A stretch of 64,000 nucleotides of DNA from an uncultured Synergistales bacterium (GTDB lineage: Bacteria; Synergistota; Synergistia; Synergistales; Aminobacteriaceae). How positions within the stretch are numbered: the stretch's first letter is position 1; each line of letters starts with the position of its first letter. The position numbers and the translations under genes are program-made. Location of the stretch: positions 113,168 to 177,167 of the forward strand of contig CAJOCL010000004.1 in assembly GCA_905233565.1 (NCBI GenBank). Reading direction: 5' to 3'. The notes beneath the pieces are model-generated. The model was not told the origin of the DNA. It was given only the letters and a program-made list of their open reading frames with translations, and did not search any database. This document shows positions 7,886 to 14,599 of this stretch, piece by piece.

Positions 7886-9072
7886 GAAATTGCGTCACCG
7901 AGATTTCTGCCGAGTTCGCAAAGTTTTTCCAAATCTTCAGTAGTCGGCGACGTGTAAACTTCAACTTCAGGGCCGATTACTTCGAGTTTGCTCTTCTCCG
8001 CGTAATCTTTAAGCGCGGTTAATGCTCCCTTGCTCCATGTGTAACTTCCGGCAAGCCCGATAAATTTATTTTTCGGCATACGGCTCAGAAGTTTTGAACA
8101 CAGAGCCTCCATAGGCGGGAACAACTGTGTGTTATAAGTACAGGCCATGAGAGCAAAAGCCCTGAACTTCCATATGTCACGCAGAATATACGAAGGGTCG
8201 GTGCGTGAGACATCATAGAGCCTTATATCTTTTATTTTTGAACTTGAAAGACCTGAACATACGGCTTCAGCCATTTTTCTTGTATTTCCGTACATTGAGC
8301 CGTAAACGACAACAGCTCCTCTTTCGCCTTCGTACCTGCTCCATTTGTCATAGAGTGAAATAACCTGTTTAATATCTTTCCTGAATAATGTTCCGTGTGA
8401 AGGGAATATATTTGTTATTGGCAGCGAACCGAGTTTCTTTAAGGCTGCCTGAACGATGTTTGAATACTTCGCCACTATGCAGGCGTAATACCTCAGCATC
8501 TCATCTTCCCAGCGCGAGTTGTTTTTTTCATCGTCAAATAATCCCCCTTCATGCGCCCCGAAACCGCCGAATGAATCATTTGAGAATAAAACTCCCGTTG
8601 TCGTATCGAAAGTTACCATACTTTCGGGCCAGTGAAGCATGGGGACGGTGAAAAATCTCAGGACGTGTCCGCCCAAGTCTAAAGTGTCGCCGTCTTTCAC
8701 GGTTATAATGTCCTCAGTAATGCCGTGATAGCCTTTTAACATGGGAACTGTTTTTGCGTTGCCTATGAATTTTAAGGACGGCCAAATTGATTTTAACTGT
8801 GCCGTTAAACTTGCGTGGTCAGGCTCCATATGATTTACGACAAGATAATTGAGTGTCCTGTGGCCTAATGCCTGAGTGAGCTTGTTTACATAGTCATCGA
8901 GATACGGGCCTTTAACCGTGTCGATTGCCGCCGTTGCCGTAGTTCCCAAAACTGCGTATGAGTTATAGGCTACTCCCTGCGGAAGCGGCCAGAGGGACTC
9001 GAACAAATCCGTCTCATAGTCATTAACGCCGAGCCACCATGTATCTTTATTCACCTGTAATGCTTTGTACAT
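7882..9072 (-). CDS. A-type flavoprotein / flavodiiron protein (O2 or NO reductase)
   Basis: A 396-residue cytosolic flavodiiron protein, which reduces O2 to water or NO to N2O in anaerobes. The N-terminal metallo-beta-lactamase-like domain carries the diiron motif H81-M-E83-P-D85-H86. The C-terminal flavodoxin domain begins near residue 255 with GSMYGNTRKMAEAV, the FMN phosphate loop. There is no C-terminal rubredoxin extension, so a separate rubredoxin or similar donor is expected. AAGGAGG precedes the ATG. It is the first gene of a two-gene unit with speE. Confidence 0.95.
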   Translation of the reverse strand: MYKALQVNKDTWWLGVNDYETDLFESLWPLPQGVAYNSYAVLGTTATAAIDTVKGPYLDDYVNKLTQALGHRTLNYLVVNHMEPDHASLTAQLKSIWPSLKFIGNAKTVPMLKGYHGITEDIITVKDGDTLDLGGHVLRFFTVPMLHWPESMVTFDTTTGVLFSNDSFGGFGAHEGGLFDDEKNNSRWEDEMLRYYACIVAKYSNIVQAALKKLGSLPITNIFPSHGTLFRKDIKQVISLYDKWSRYEGERGAVVVYGSMYGNTRKMAEAVCSGLSSSKIKDIRLYDVSRTDPSYILRDIWKFRAFALMACTYNTQLFPPMEALCSKLLSRMPKNKFIGLAGSYTWSKGALTALKDYAEKSKLEVIGPEVEVYTSPTTEDLEKLCELGRNLGDAIS

Positions 9073-9158
9073 TTATGATAAGTGCCTCCTTTTTATGTAC
9101 TTTACATGATTTTTTCATTAAATGTCATTGTATCATGTATGAATGCTTAAATAAAAAC

Positions 9159-9187
9159 TTGCGGAAAAATAGTTCATGCGATAAAAT
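9159..9187 (+). promoter_or_regulatory. putative promoter of tRNA-Gly
   Basis: TTGCGG (9159-9164), a 17-nt spacer and TAAAAT (9182-9187) lie 16 nt before the tRNA. Confidence 0.55.
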
Positions 9188-9203
9188 TTCCACGTTGAAT
9201 TTT

Positions 9204-9278
9204 GCGGATGTAGTTCAACGGTAGAGCGTCAGCTTCCCAAGCTGAATGTTGCGGGTTCGAATCCCGTCATCCGCTCCA
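9204..9278 (+). tRNA. tRNA-Gly (anticodon CCC)
   Basis: A complete cloverleaf: acceptor GCGGATG/CATCCGC, anticodon stem TCAGC/GCTGA around loop TTCCCAA (anticodon CCC), T arm GCGGG/CCCGT with loop TTCGAAT, discriminator T and an encoded CCA. Confidence 0.96.
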
Positions 9279-9286
9279 TGAATAAC

Positions 9287-9329
9287 GAACCTTTCTGAAA
9301 CTCTGGGAAATTCCGCAGGGTTTTTTTTT
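9287..9329 (+). terminator. intrinsic terminator of tRNA-Gly
   Basis: An imperfect hairpin pairs AACC and CTG (9288-9296 region) with CAG and GGTT (9316-9322 region) and is followed by nine T residues (9321-9329). Confidence 0.65.
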
Positions 9330-9336
9330 ACGTAAA

Positions 9337-9363
9337 TACATTATAATAATATCAAGCCGATAT
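9337..9363 (+). promoter_or_regulatory. possible sigma-28 (FliA-type) promoter of cheV
   Basis: GCCGATAT (9356-9363) matches 7 of 8 positions of the flagellar sigma -10 consensus GCCGATAA. TACA (9337-9340) occupies the TAAA position with exactly 15 nt between. It lies 53 nt upstream of a chemotaxis gene. The surrounding A/T-rich sequence also holds TATAAT-like boxes, so sigma-70 is an alternative. Confidence 0.45.
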
Positions 9364-9416
9364 AAATATAATAATATAGCTGTATAGAATATAGAGAGAG
9401 AAGGATTTTTGTACTT

Positions 9417-10328
9417 ATGGAAGAAAAGAGAAATGTCGAGGCCGCTAGCAAAAAATGGGAGGTAGTTGTCTTTACTTTAGGAAAGGACGCTTTCGCAATA
9501 AACGTGAACAAGACACGCGAAATACTGCGCTGGACCGGGTGCCGTCCGGTTCCGACAAAGACCCCTGCTTTTATAGGGATAACGACACTCAGGGACGCGC
9601 TTATACCATTGATTGACCTGCGTATATTCTTGGGCATAAAATCCACTGTCCCTATGGCAAATACAAAAGTAATGGTCGTTGAGTTTAATGATATAAAGCT
9701 CGGCTTTCTTGTTGACGGCGTGGAAAGAATAAGGCAGGTAAACGCCGAAGATCTGGACAGTTCAAAAATGCGCGGGGTTTCGCTGAAATGGGTGCTGTAC
9801 ATAATAAAGCGCGATGAACGCAACATACTTCTTCTTGATTATGAGGCGATAATTCAGGAGACTGCTCCGGCAGTGGCTGAACACATGTTCGACCAGTCAA
9901 AACTTGAAACTTACCACAGGCAGATCGGCCATGTTGAAGATTTTCATATACTTGTCGCCGATGATTCACCGCTTCTTAGGCAGCAGACATGTGATGTTCT
10001 GAAACAGTCGGGCTTCACGAGCATTTACCCTGTTAAAGACGGGGTTGAGGCGCGAAAATTACTTCTTGATCAGGGTGAGAATTTTGACCTTCTTGTGTCT
10101 GATATTGAAATGCCTCTGCTTGACGGTCTGAGCCTTGTTGAAACTTTGAGGCAGGATTCAAGGACTGAGAATATGCCCGTAATATTGTTCTCGTCAATAA
10201 TGGTTAAAGAACTGCTTGACAGGGCGGAAAGATTAAAGATTACGCATGTTCTGAAGCCTGATGTCTATAAACTTGTTGAAGCAGTAATGAAAATATATCA
10301 TGACTGCAAAAAGAACAGGAATTATTAA
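9417..10328 (+). CDS. cheV: chemotaxis coupling protein CheV (CheW + receiver)
   Basis: A 303-residue two-domain chemotaxis adaptor. Residues ~12-150 form a CheW-like domain (VVVFTLGKDAFAINVNKTRE, then FIGITTLRDALIPLIDLR), which links chemoreceptors to CheA. Residues ~175-298 form a receiver with acidic pair D182/D183, phospho-acceptor D229 (VSDIEMP), S259/S260 and K280, so phosphorylation should be functional. Neighbouring flagellar motor genes on the opposite strand support the role. The gene is monocistronic between a tRNA and a convergent operon, with a candidate flagellar-sigma promoter upstream. Confidence 0.94.
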   Translation: MEEKRNVEAASKKWEVVVFTLGKDAFAINVNKTREILRWTGCRPVPTKTPAFIGITTLRDALIPLIDLRIFLGIKSTVPMANTKVMVVEFNDIKLGFLVDGVERIRQVNAEDLDSSKMRGVSLKWVLYIIKRDERNILLLDYEAIIQETAPAVAEHMFDQSKLETYHRQIGHVEDFHILVADDSPLLRQQTCDVLKQSGFTSIYPVKDGVEARKLLLDQGENFDLLVSDIEMPLLDGLSLVETLRQDSRTENMPVILFSSIMVKELLDRAERLKITHVLKPDVYKLVEAVMKIYHDCKKNRNY

Positions 10329-10351
10329 CCCCCTCTTTTAGTCTGAGGGGG
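10329..10351. terminator. hairpin between cheV and the flagellar operon end
   Basis: CCCCCTC (10329-10335) pairs with GAGGGGG (10345-10351). The minus-strand gene's stop codon lies within the loop. The flanks lack a long T run on either strand, so efficiency is uncertain. Confidence 0.5.
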
Positions 10352-10766
10352 CTATATTGAATGACATTGACCGCTCGCCTTTTTTAACTGTTAGCGTACG
10401 TGTATAAAAATTCCAGTCGAAGCTAACTACGTCCTGAAGATAAGCCAGCGTTTTAGTTGGTGCTTTTGTTGCTTCAAAATCATGATAAGGATATGTAATG
10501 GGTTCCCCTGCGTGAACATTGTGATTAATGTGATGCAATATATTTCGGTTTTTTATAGTTACTGTGCCATTGTCACCGCCGAACACACCGCTAATTGTTT
10601 GATTGACAAGCCAGTTAGCATAATACATAAACTCATCTCTATGCCTGATATTAACAAGCGTCTGAGTCTGATTAGCGATAAAATTACATACTCCGATCAT
10701 CATAGTGCCGAATATTGCCGTTGCAACAAGAAATTCTACAAGCGTCTCAGCCCTCCGCTTTTTCAT
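10338..10766 (-). CDS. prepilin/pseudopilin-like protein at end of flagellar operon
   Basis: A 142-residue protein with a class III (type IV pilin-like) signal. A short basic leader MKKRRA is followed by ETLVEFLVATAIFGTMM, which contains the conserved Glu at position +5 and the hydrophobic helix. Usual Gly before the cleavage site is Ala here and Phe at +1 is Glu, so processing may differ. The rest has no recognised domain. Start chosen at the third candidate Met (10766) because GGGGAG lies 8 nt upstream; GTG at 10775 and ATG at 10772 are too close to that site. It follows fliM with a 21-nt gap. Function is not established; no other pilin assembly gene is in the window. Confidence 0.75.
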   Translation of the reverse strand: MKKRRAETLVEFLVATAIFGTMMIGVCNFIANQTQTLVNIRHRDEFMYYANWLVNQTISGVFGGDNGTVTIKNRNILHHINHNVHAGEPITYPYHDFEATKAPTKTLAYLQDVVSFDWNFYTRTLTVKKGERSMSFNIAPSD

Positions 10767-10787
10767 TTTCATCACTCCCCTTCAGGC

Positions 10788-11804
10788 TTATTTTGAATCT
10801 TTTCCTTCAGGTTTAATTTCAGGAAGCTCATTCGTAAGAACTTTCGTTAATTCTACGGCCATATGACCGTTAAGAGTTCCCGGACGAGCCTTGAAGCGTA
10901 CCTGATTGCCGACCCTTACGTCAATATGTGAATCTTTAAGCTCATCGAGTTTAATAACGTCCCCCGCCTGCAATGCGTAAACATCAGCAAGCGACAATAC
11001 TGTATGTCCGAGTTCCATAGCCAGAGGCATATTAACCTGCATCATTGAATTGTTGAGCCAGCTCCTGACTTCATCATCACCCTTATGGCTCGTTGACGCG
11101 AACCACTGCTGTGATGATAATCTGTCCATTATTGGCTCTATCAGGAAATACGGGAAACATAAGCTGACCATTCCTTCAACATCTGAAACTCTTAATTTCA
11201 TTATGACAACTAAGACCATATCGCTCGGCGAACATATCTGAACGAAAAACGGGTTACTTTCCATGCTCTCGAACCTGAAGCGGACATCAACAACCGTACT
11301 CCAGCTGTCTTCGAGAAGTTCAAGAATACGCATTATTACGCGCTCAATAACGGTCTTTTCAATATCCGTTAATTCTCGTATATTTCCCGAAAATGTTCCG
11401 CGACCGCCGAGCATTCTGTCAATAATCGTAAAGACAAGAGCCGGATTGATTTCAATCATCATTGCCCCTTCAAAAGGGTGCATTTCAATTAAGCCGATGA
11501 CTGTCGGCTGAACCATGTAGTTTACAAATTCTTCATATGCGAGCTGTTCAACTGAGGCGATTTCAGCAGATACTATTGATCTTATTAAAGTTGAAAGTAC
11601 CGTAGTCATCTGCCGTGCGAATGACTCGTGAATCATCTGTATTGCGCGTAACTGATCCTTGCTGAACTTGTCGGGACGCTTGAAATCGTAAACTTTTAAT
11701 TTTGCGTATTCGTCAGCCTTAGCGGCGATTTCGTCAATATTTGCGCCGCTTGAGATTGACTTCATTAACGCATCAATTGCATCTTGTGATAATACATCAG
11801 GCAT
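10788..11804 (-). CDS. fliM: flagellar motor switch protein FliM
   Basis: A 338-residue C-ring protein that binds CheY-P and controls rotation direction. The N-terminal MPDVLSQDAIDALMKSI is the CheY-binding type of segment, followed by the middle domain with YDFKRPDKFSKDQLRAIQMIHE and the GGRG-containing MLGGRGTFSG. The C-terminal SpoA (FliN-like) domain runs from about residue 255 (PLAMELGHTVLSLADVYALQ). Its place after fliL is the standard order in many bacteria; fliN/fliY would be expected next but a pseudopilin gene occupies that site. Confidence 0.97.
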   Translation of the reverse strand: MPDVLSQDAIDALMKSISSGANIDEIAAKADEYAKLKVYDFKRPDKFSKDQLRAIQMIHESFARQMTTVLSTLIRSIVSAEIASVEQLAYEEFVNYMVQPTVIGLIEMHPFEGAMMIEINPALVFTIIDRMLGGRGTFSGNIRELTDIEKTVIERVIMRILELLEDSWSTVVDVRFRFESMESNPFFVQICSPSDMVLVVIMKLRVSDVEGMVSLCFPYFLIEPIMDRLSSQQWFASTSHKGDDEVRSWLNNSMMQVNMPLAMELGHTVLSLADVYALQAGDVIKLDELKDSHIDVRVGNQVRFKARPGTLNGHMAVELTKVLTNELPEIKPEGKDSK

Positions 11805-11821
11805 TTTTCAGACTTTGCCTC

Positions 11822-12277
11822 TCACTGCAGAACAATGCTCTCAAAAAGAACGTTGACTATCGGAGCTTCACCGCCGACATCAGGCAGCATTCTGTTTAAT
11901 GACCGCTTAATATCGCCTGCAAACTGCAATGTGCCTTCCGCGCTCGTCAGATCGTCATAAATCCTGTCTTTTACTAACATGAATACTTCATTGCGTATTC
12001 TCATGAGCCAACCCGGTGTCTGAATGAGAGCTGCTGCTCCTTCTTTTTCGACGAGTTCAAGAGACAGGGCAAAACTGATCACGTGCCTTCCTGAGCCTGC
12101 CAAATTGCTGGTAAATTCACCGATTGAGACGACAGGGCCGGGATTTTGAATAACTTTGCCCGTTCCGAGTGCGTTCTCGTCCTTTGGTGCCATTGTCCGG
12201 CCGAGTATTAAGCCGCCGCCGAAACCTGCCCCGAACATTACCAGTCCTACTACTGCAAAAATGATTATGCGTTTCAT
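11822..12277 (-). CDS. fliL: flagellar basal body-associated protein FliL
   Basis: A 151-residue FliL, a single-pass inner-membrane protein that surrounds the stator units. The N-terminal helix is IIIFAVVGLVMFGAGFGGGLI, followed by a short linker and the periplasmic domain starting near VVSIGEFTSNL and ending in LFESIVLQ, as in the family. The frame extends upstream to 12340, into hicA, but the ATG at 12277 has GGAGG at proper distance and starts right before the membrane helix, so I use it. With this start there are 22 nt between hicA and fliL. Confidence 0.93.
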   Translation of the reverse strand: MKRIIIFAVVGLVMFGAGFGGGLILGRTMAPKDENALGTGKVIQNPGPVVSIGEFTSNLAGSGRHVISFALSLELVEKEGAAALIQTPGWLMRIRNEVFMLVKDRIYDDLTSAEGTLQFAGDIKRSLNRMLPDVGGEAPIVNVLFESIVLQ

Positions 12278-12299
12278 GAAATTTATTTGTCCTCCGTGA

Positions 12300-12488
12300 T
12301 TAAATTCTAAAATATTGCCGGGACATGAGCGTCCTTGCAAACTTCATTAGCGGTAATATTTTATGACGTTTCACCGCAATAGCTCTGCCGTCTTCATGAG
12401 CATAAAAGCTGTGTCTTTTTCCCTCACGTTTCAGGAAAAAGCCGCACTGTTCCAAATGCCTTATAACGTCTCTGCGCTTAACTGACAT
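12300..12488 (-). CDS. hicA: HicA-type toxin (mRNA interferase)
   Basis: A 62-residue basic protein of the HicA family, double-stranded-RNA-binding-fold toxins that cleave mRNA. The typical start is present (VKRRDVIRHLEQCGFFLKR), followed by the active-site segment EGKRHSFYAH with the conserved His and the RAIAVKRHKIL strand. The C-terminal tail (PLMKFARTLMSR) is less typical. It overlaps the upstream antitoxin gene by 11 nt. It sits between motB and fliL, inside the flagellar motor operon, which is unusual. Whether it is still toxic cannot be read from sequence. Confidence 0.82.
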   Translation of the reverse strand: MSVKRRDVIRHLEQCGFFLKREGKRHSFYAHEDGRAIAVKRHKILPLMKFARTLMSRQYFRI

Positions 12489-12726
12489 GTACTAGCAGTG
12501 CCTCTTCTTCAACTTCAGCCGGTACAGATACAGATTCAAGTATAAGTGGAATGTACGGAATTTTCCTTCCGTCATCCTTGTATAATTCCGCCATCTCGTT
12601 TGCTGCCTCTAAGAGTAATTCCCTGCAGTCATCAAGGTCATCGCCCTCAGTAATAACTCCCGGCCATTCAAGAAGTTTTCCCATATATCCGTGTTCTAAT
12701 TTTCTGTAACACGCCGTGAATTTCAA
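12478..12726 (-). CDS. hicB: HicB-type antitoxin
   Basis: An 82-residue HicB-family antitoxin. The partial RNase-H-like fold is visible as FTACYRKLEHGYMGKLLEWPGV, a variant of the family's usual start, then TEGDDLDDCRELLLEAANEM. There is no C-terminal HTH or ribbon-helix-helix DNA-binding domain, so autoregulation by this protein alone is doubtful. The start is TTG at 12726, with GGGGGAG 6 nt upstream; the gene begins 15 nt after the motB stop and has no room for its own promoter, so it is transcribed with motA and motB. Confidence 0.85.
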   Translation of the reverse strand: MKFTACYRKLEHGYMGKLLEWPGVITEGDDLDDCRELLLEAANEMAELYKDDGRKIPYIPLILESVSVPAEVEEEALLVHVS

Positions 12727-12741
12727 CTTTAACTCCCCCTT

Positions 12742-13470
12742 TTAACGTTTAGGATACTGCGACAGGAAAACGATTTCCACTCTCCTGTTCAATGCCCTGT
12801 GTTCACTTGAATCATTCGGGACAATGGGCTGAGCTGAACTGAATCCCGTTGCCTGAAGTTTCACCGGGTCAAATCCACCGTCAGTCTCCAGATAACTGGC
12901 AACGGCCGCCGCCCTCATCGCGCTCAATCCCCAATTATCCCTGTAAACTCCTCCCCTGAGTACGCCTGAGTCCGTATGTCCTTCAACAGCCGCAAAAGGC
13001 ACCCTGTCCCTGACAAGTTCGGCAATCTTGAAAAGTGCCCTGCGTCCTTCCGGCCTGAGTTCAGCACTTCCCGGCAGGAACATGAACTGATCGCTTATTG
13101 AAACGGCGACACCGCGCTGATTTATTGATACCTGTATATCTCTCGTCAAATTCTCAGAACGCAGAAACGAATTTAACGTGTAAGCAACGTGTCTTGTGTC
13201 AATTTCAACCCTCTCGCTCGCGCCCGGACTTGTCCCGACTTCACCGCTCTTGTTCGGATCCGTAGACTCTTCAGTTGTTACTCCGCCCTTCAGAACGCCC
13301 AGTGAACCCCTCAGCGATAACAAAGCCTTCTGGAACTTCTGGGCATCTATTGACGACATGGCAAATAAAAGTATAAAGAAACATAATATCAAAGTTACCA
13401 TGTCGCCGTATGTTCCCATGTAGAACGGTGCGGAAAGTCCCGGCTCTTCAGGCTTTTTCTGACGTGCCAT
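12742..13470 (-). CDS. motB: flagellar stator protein MotB
   Basis: A 242-residue stator subunit that anchors the motor to peptidoglycan and forms the ion channel with MotA. The single N-terminal membrane helix contains the proton-accepting Asp23 in YMGTYGDMVTLILCFF. The C-terminal OmpA-like peptidoglycan-binding domain has FLPGSAELRPEGR and AVEGHTDSGV and ends with the NRRVEIVF motif. It follows motA by 5 nt. The channel segment cannot settle whether H+ or Na+ is used. Confidence 0.96.
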   Translation of the reverse strand: MARQKKPEEPGLSAPFYMGTYGDMVTLILCFFILLFAMSSIDAQKFQKALLSLRGSLGVLKGGVTTEESTDPNKSGEVGTSPGASERVEIDTRHVAYTLNSFLRSENLTRDIQVSINQRGVAVSISDQFMFLPGSAELRPEGRRALFKIAELVRDRVPFAAVEGHTDSGVLRGGVYRDNWGLSAMRAAAVASYLETDGGFDPVKLQATGFSSAQPIVPNDSSEHRALNRRVEIVFLSQYPKR

Positions 13471-13475
13471 TTAGT

Positions 13476-14249
13476 TTAGCCCTCCTCCTGATTGAATGCC
13501 TCGCGCAGTTTCGGCGGAAGATAAACTTTCAGCTTCTCTTCAACAATACGCGGATTTTCACCGGCCTGTATCGCTAATATGCCTTCAACCATTAATTCCA
13601 TTGATTTTACTTCCTGTGCTGAACGTGCCGCAAGTTTTTTGCTGACGGGCGATCCGAACATGTTCGCCATCATTGAACCGTACATTGTCGTTATAAGTGC
13701 AACCGCCATTCCAGGACCAAGCGCGTTGACGTCCTGAAGATTTCCGAGCATTGCTATTAATCCGATAAGAGTTCCTATCATTCCGAATGAAGGCGCAAAT
13801 TCCGTCAGGTTGTCAAAAACTGCCTTATTCGCGCTGTGCCTGTCCTCAAAATTCCCGATCTCAGTATCAAGTATCGCCCTGACTAATTCGGGATCCGTTC
13901 CGTCAACAACTAACTGAATTGCTTTCCTCATGAACTCGCTTTCAACTTCCGCAACATCGGCTTCAAGCGATAACAAACCTTCACGCCTTGCCTTTTCAGC
14001 AAAACTCACTATCATCTGAACCATTCCGACAAGGTCAGGCTCTTTGAAAAGAAATACATTTTTCATGCAGCCTCCGATAGCTTTCAGACGGTCGCCGGGA
14101 TTTGAAATAATCGTTGCGCCGATTGCACCGCCGACAGTTATCATTAAAGAAGGAACATCAATATATGCCCCGAAATTTCCTCCTGAAGCCATTGACGCAA
14201 GAACCAAAATCCATGTTGCCAAAAATCCGATAAGACTAGTTAAATCCAA
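13476..14249 (-). CDS. motA: flagellar stator protein MotA
   Basis: A 257-residue integral membrane stator subunit with four membrane helices. Family features include the N-terminal GGNFGAYIDVPSLMITVGGA, the cytoplasmic torque-generating loop with EKARREGLLSLEAD, and the late FAPSFGMIGTLIGLIAMLGNL and PVSKKLAARSAQE segments. The start is TTG at 14249 with AGAGGTG 9 nt upstream. It lies between flbD and motB, the order found in several anaerobic phyla. Confidence 0.96.
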   Translation of the reverse strand: MDLTSLIGFLATWILVLASMASGGNFGAYIDVPSLMITVGGAIGATIISNPGDRLKAIGGCMKNVFLFKEPDLVGMVQMIVSFAEKARREGLLSLEADVAEVESEFMRKAIQLVVDGTDPELVRAILDTEIGNFEDRHSANKAVFDNLTEFAPSFGMIGTLIGLIAMLGNLQDVNALGPGMAVALITTMYGSMMANMFGSPVSKKLAARSAQEVKSMELMVEGILAIQAGENPRIVEEKLKVYLPPKLREAFNQEEG

Positions 14250-14271
14250 AATATATACACCTCTGCCGTTT

Positions 14272-14487
14272 TTATGATTCGTCTGCAGTGTTTGCGACTA
14301 TACAGGTATAACCTGCTGCTCTCCTGAAGGCTATGATTTTCTTGTATACGTCCTTCACCTTTTCGCGCACCACATACCTGTGTCCGTTCAGCAGACGCAA
14401 AACAGTATCCGGCGTTACGTCTATAGTCTCTATCATGTCAGAATTAAGCAGGAATGCCTCGCCATTCAGACGATGTACTTCAATCAT
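14272..14487 (-). CDS. flbD: FlbD family flagellar protein
   Basis: A 71-residue small flagellar protein of the FlbD family: IEVHRLNGEAFLLNSDMIETID followed by TPDTVLRLLNGHRYVVREKV. The family occurs almost always directly upstream of motA in flagellar operons and its role is not well defined. It is the first gene of this minus-strand operon in the window, 22 nt ahead of motA. A TATAAT-like box lies 48 nt upstream. Confidence 0.93.
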   Translation of the reverse strand: MIEVHRLNGEAFLLNSDMIETIDVTPDTVLRLLNGHRYVVREKVKDVYKKIIAFRRAAGYTCIVANTADES

Positions 14488-14534
14488 TTTAATACACGTC
14501 AGCCCTTCACTTGAAATTTAATTTAATGCTTAAT

Positions 14535-14540
14535 ATTATA
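14535..14540 (-). promoter_or_regulatory. putative -10 box of flbD-motAB operon
   Basis: TATAAT on the minus strand in the 112-nt divergent gap between flbD and the 14600 gene. No clear -35 and no sigma-28 motif is visible. Confidence 0.35.
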
Positions 14541-14599
14541 CGATTTAAGGGGAAAAAGCGATAAAATAATCACACAAAAAATTTTTTGCCGGAGGTTTA

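Noticed and set aside
9341..9969. Minus-strand open frames opposite cheV
   Set aside because: Antisense to a clear two-domain gene, no ribosome-binding site and no recognisable domain.
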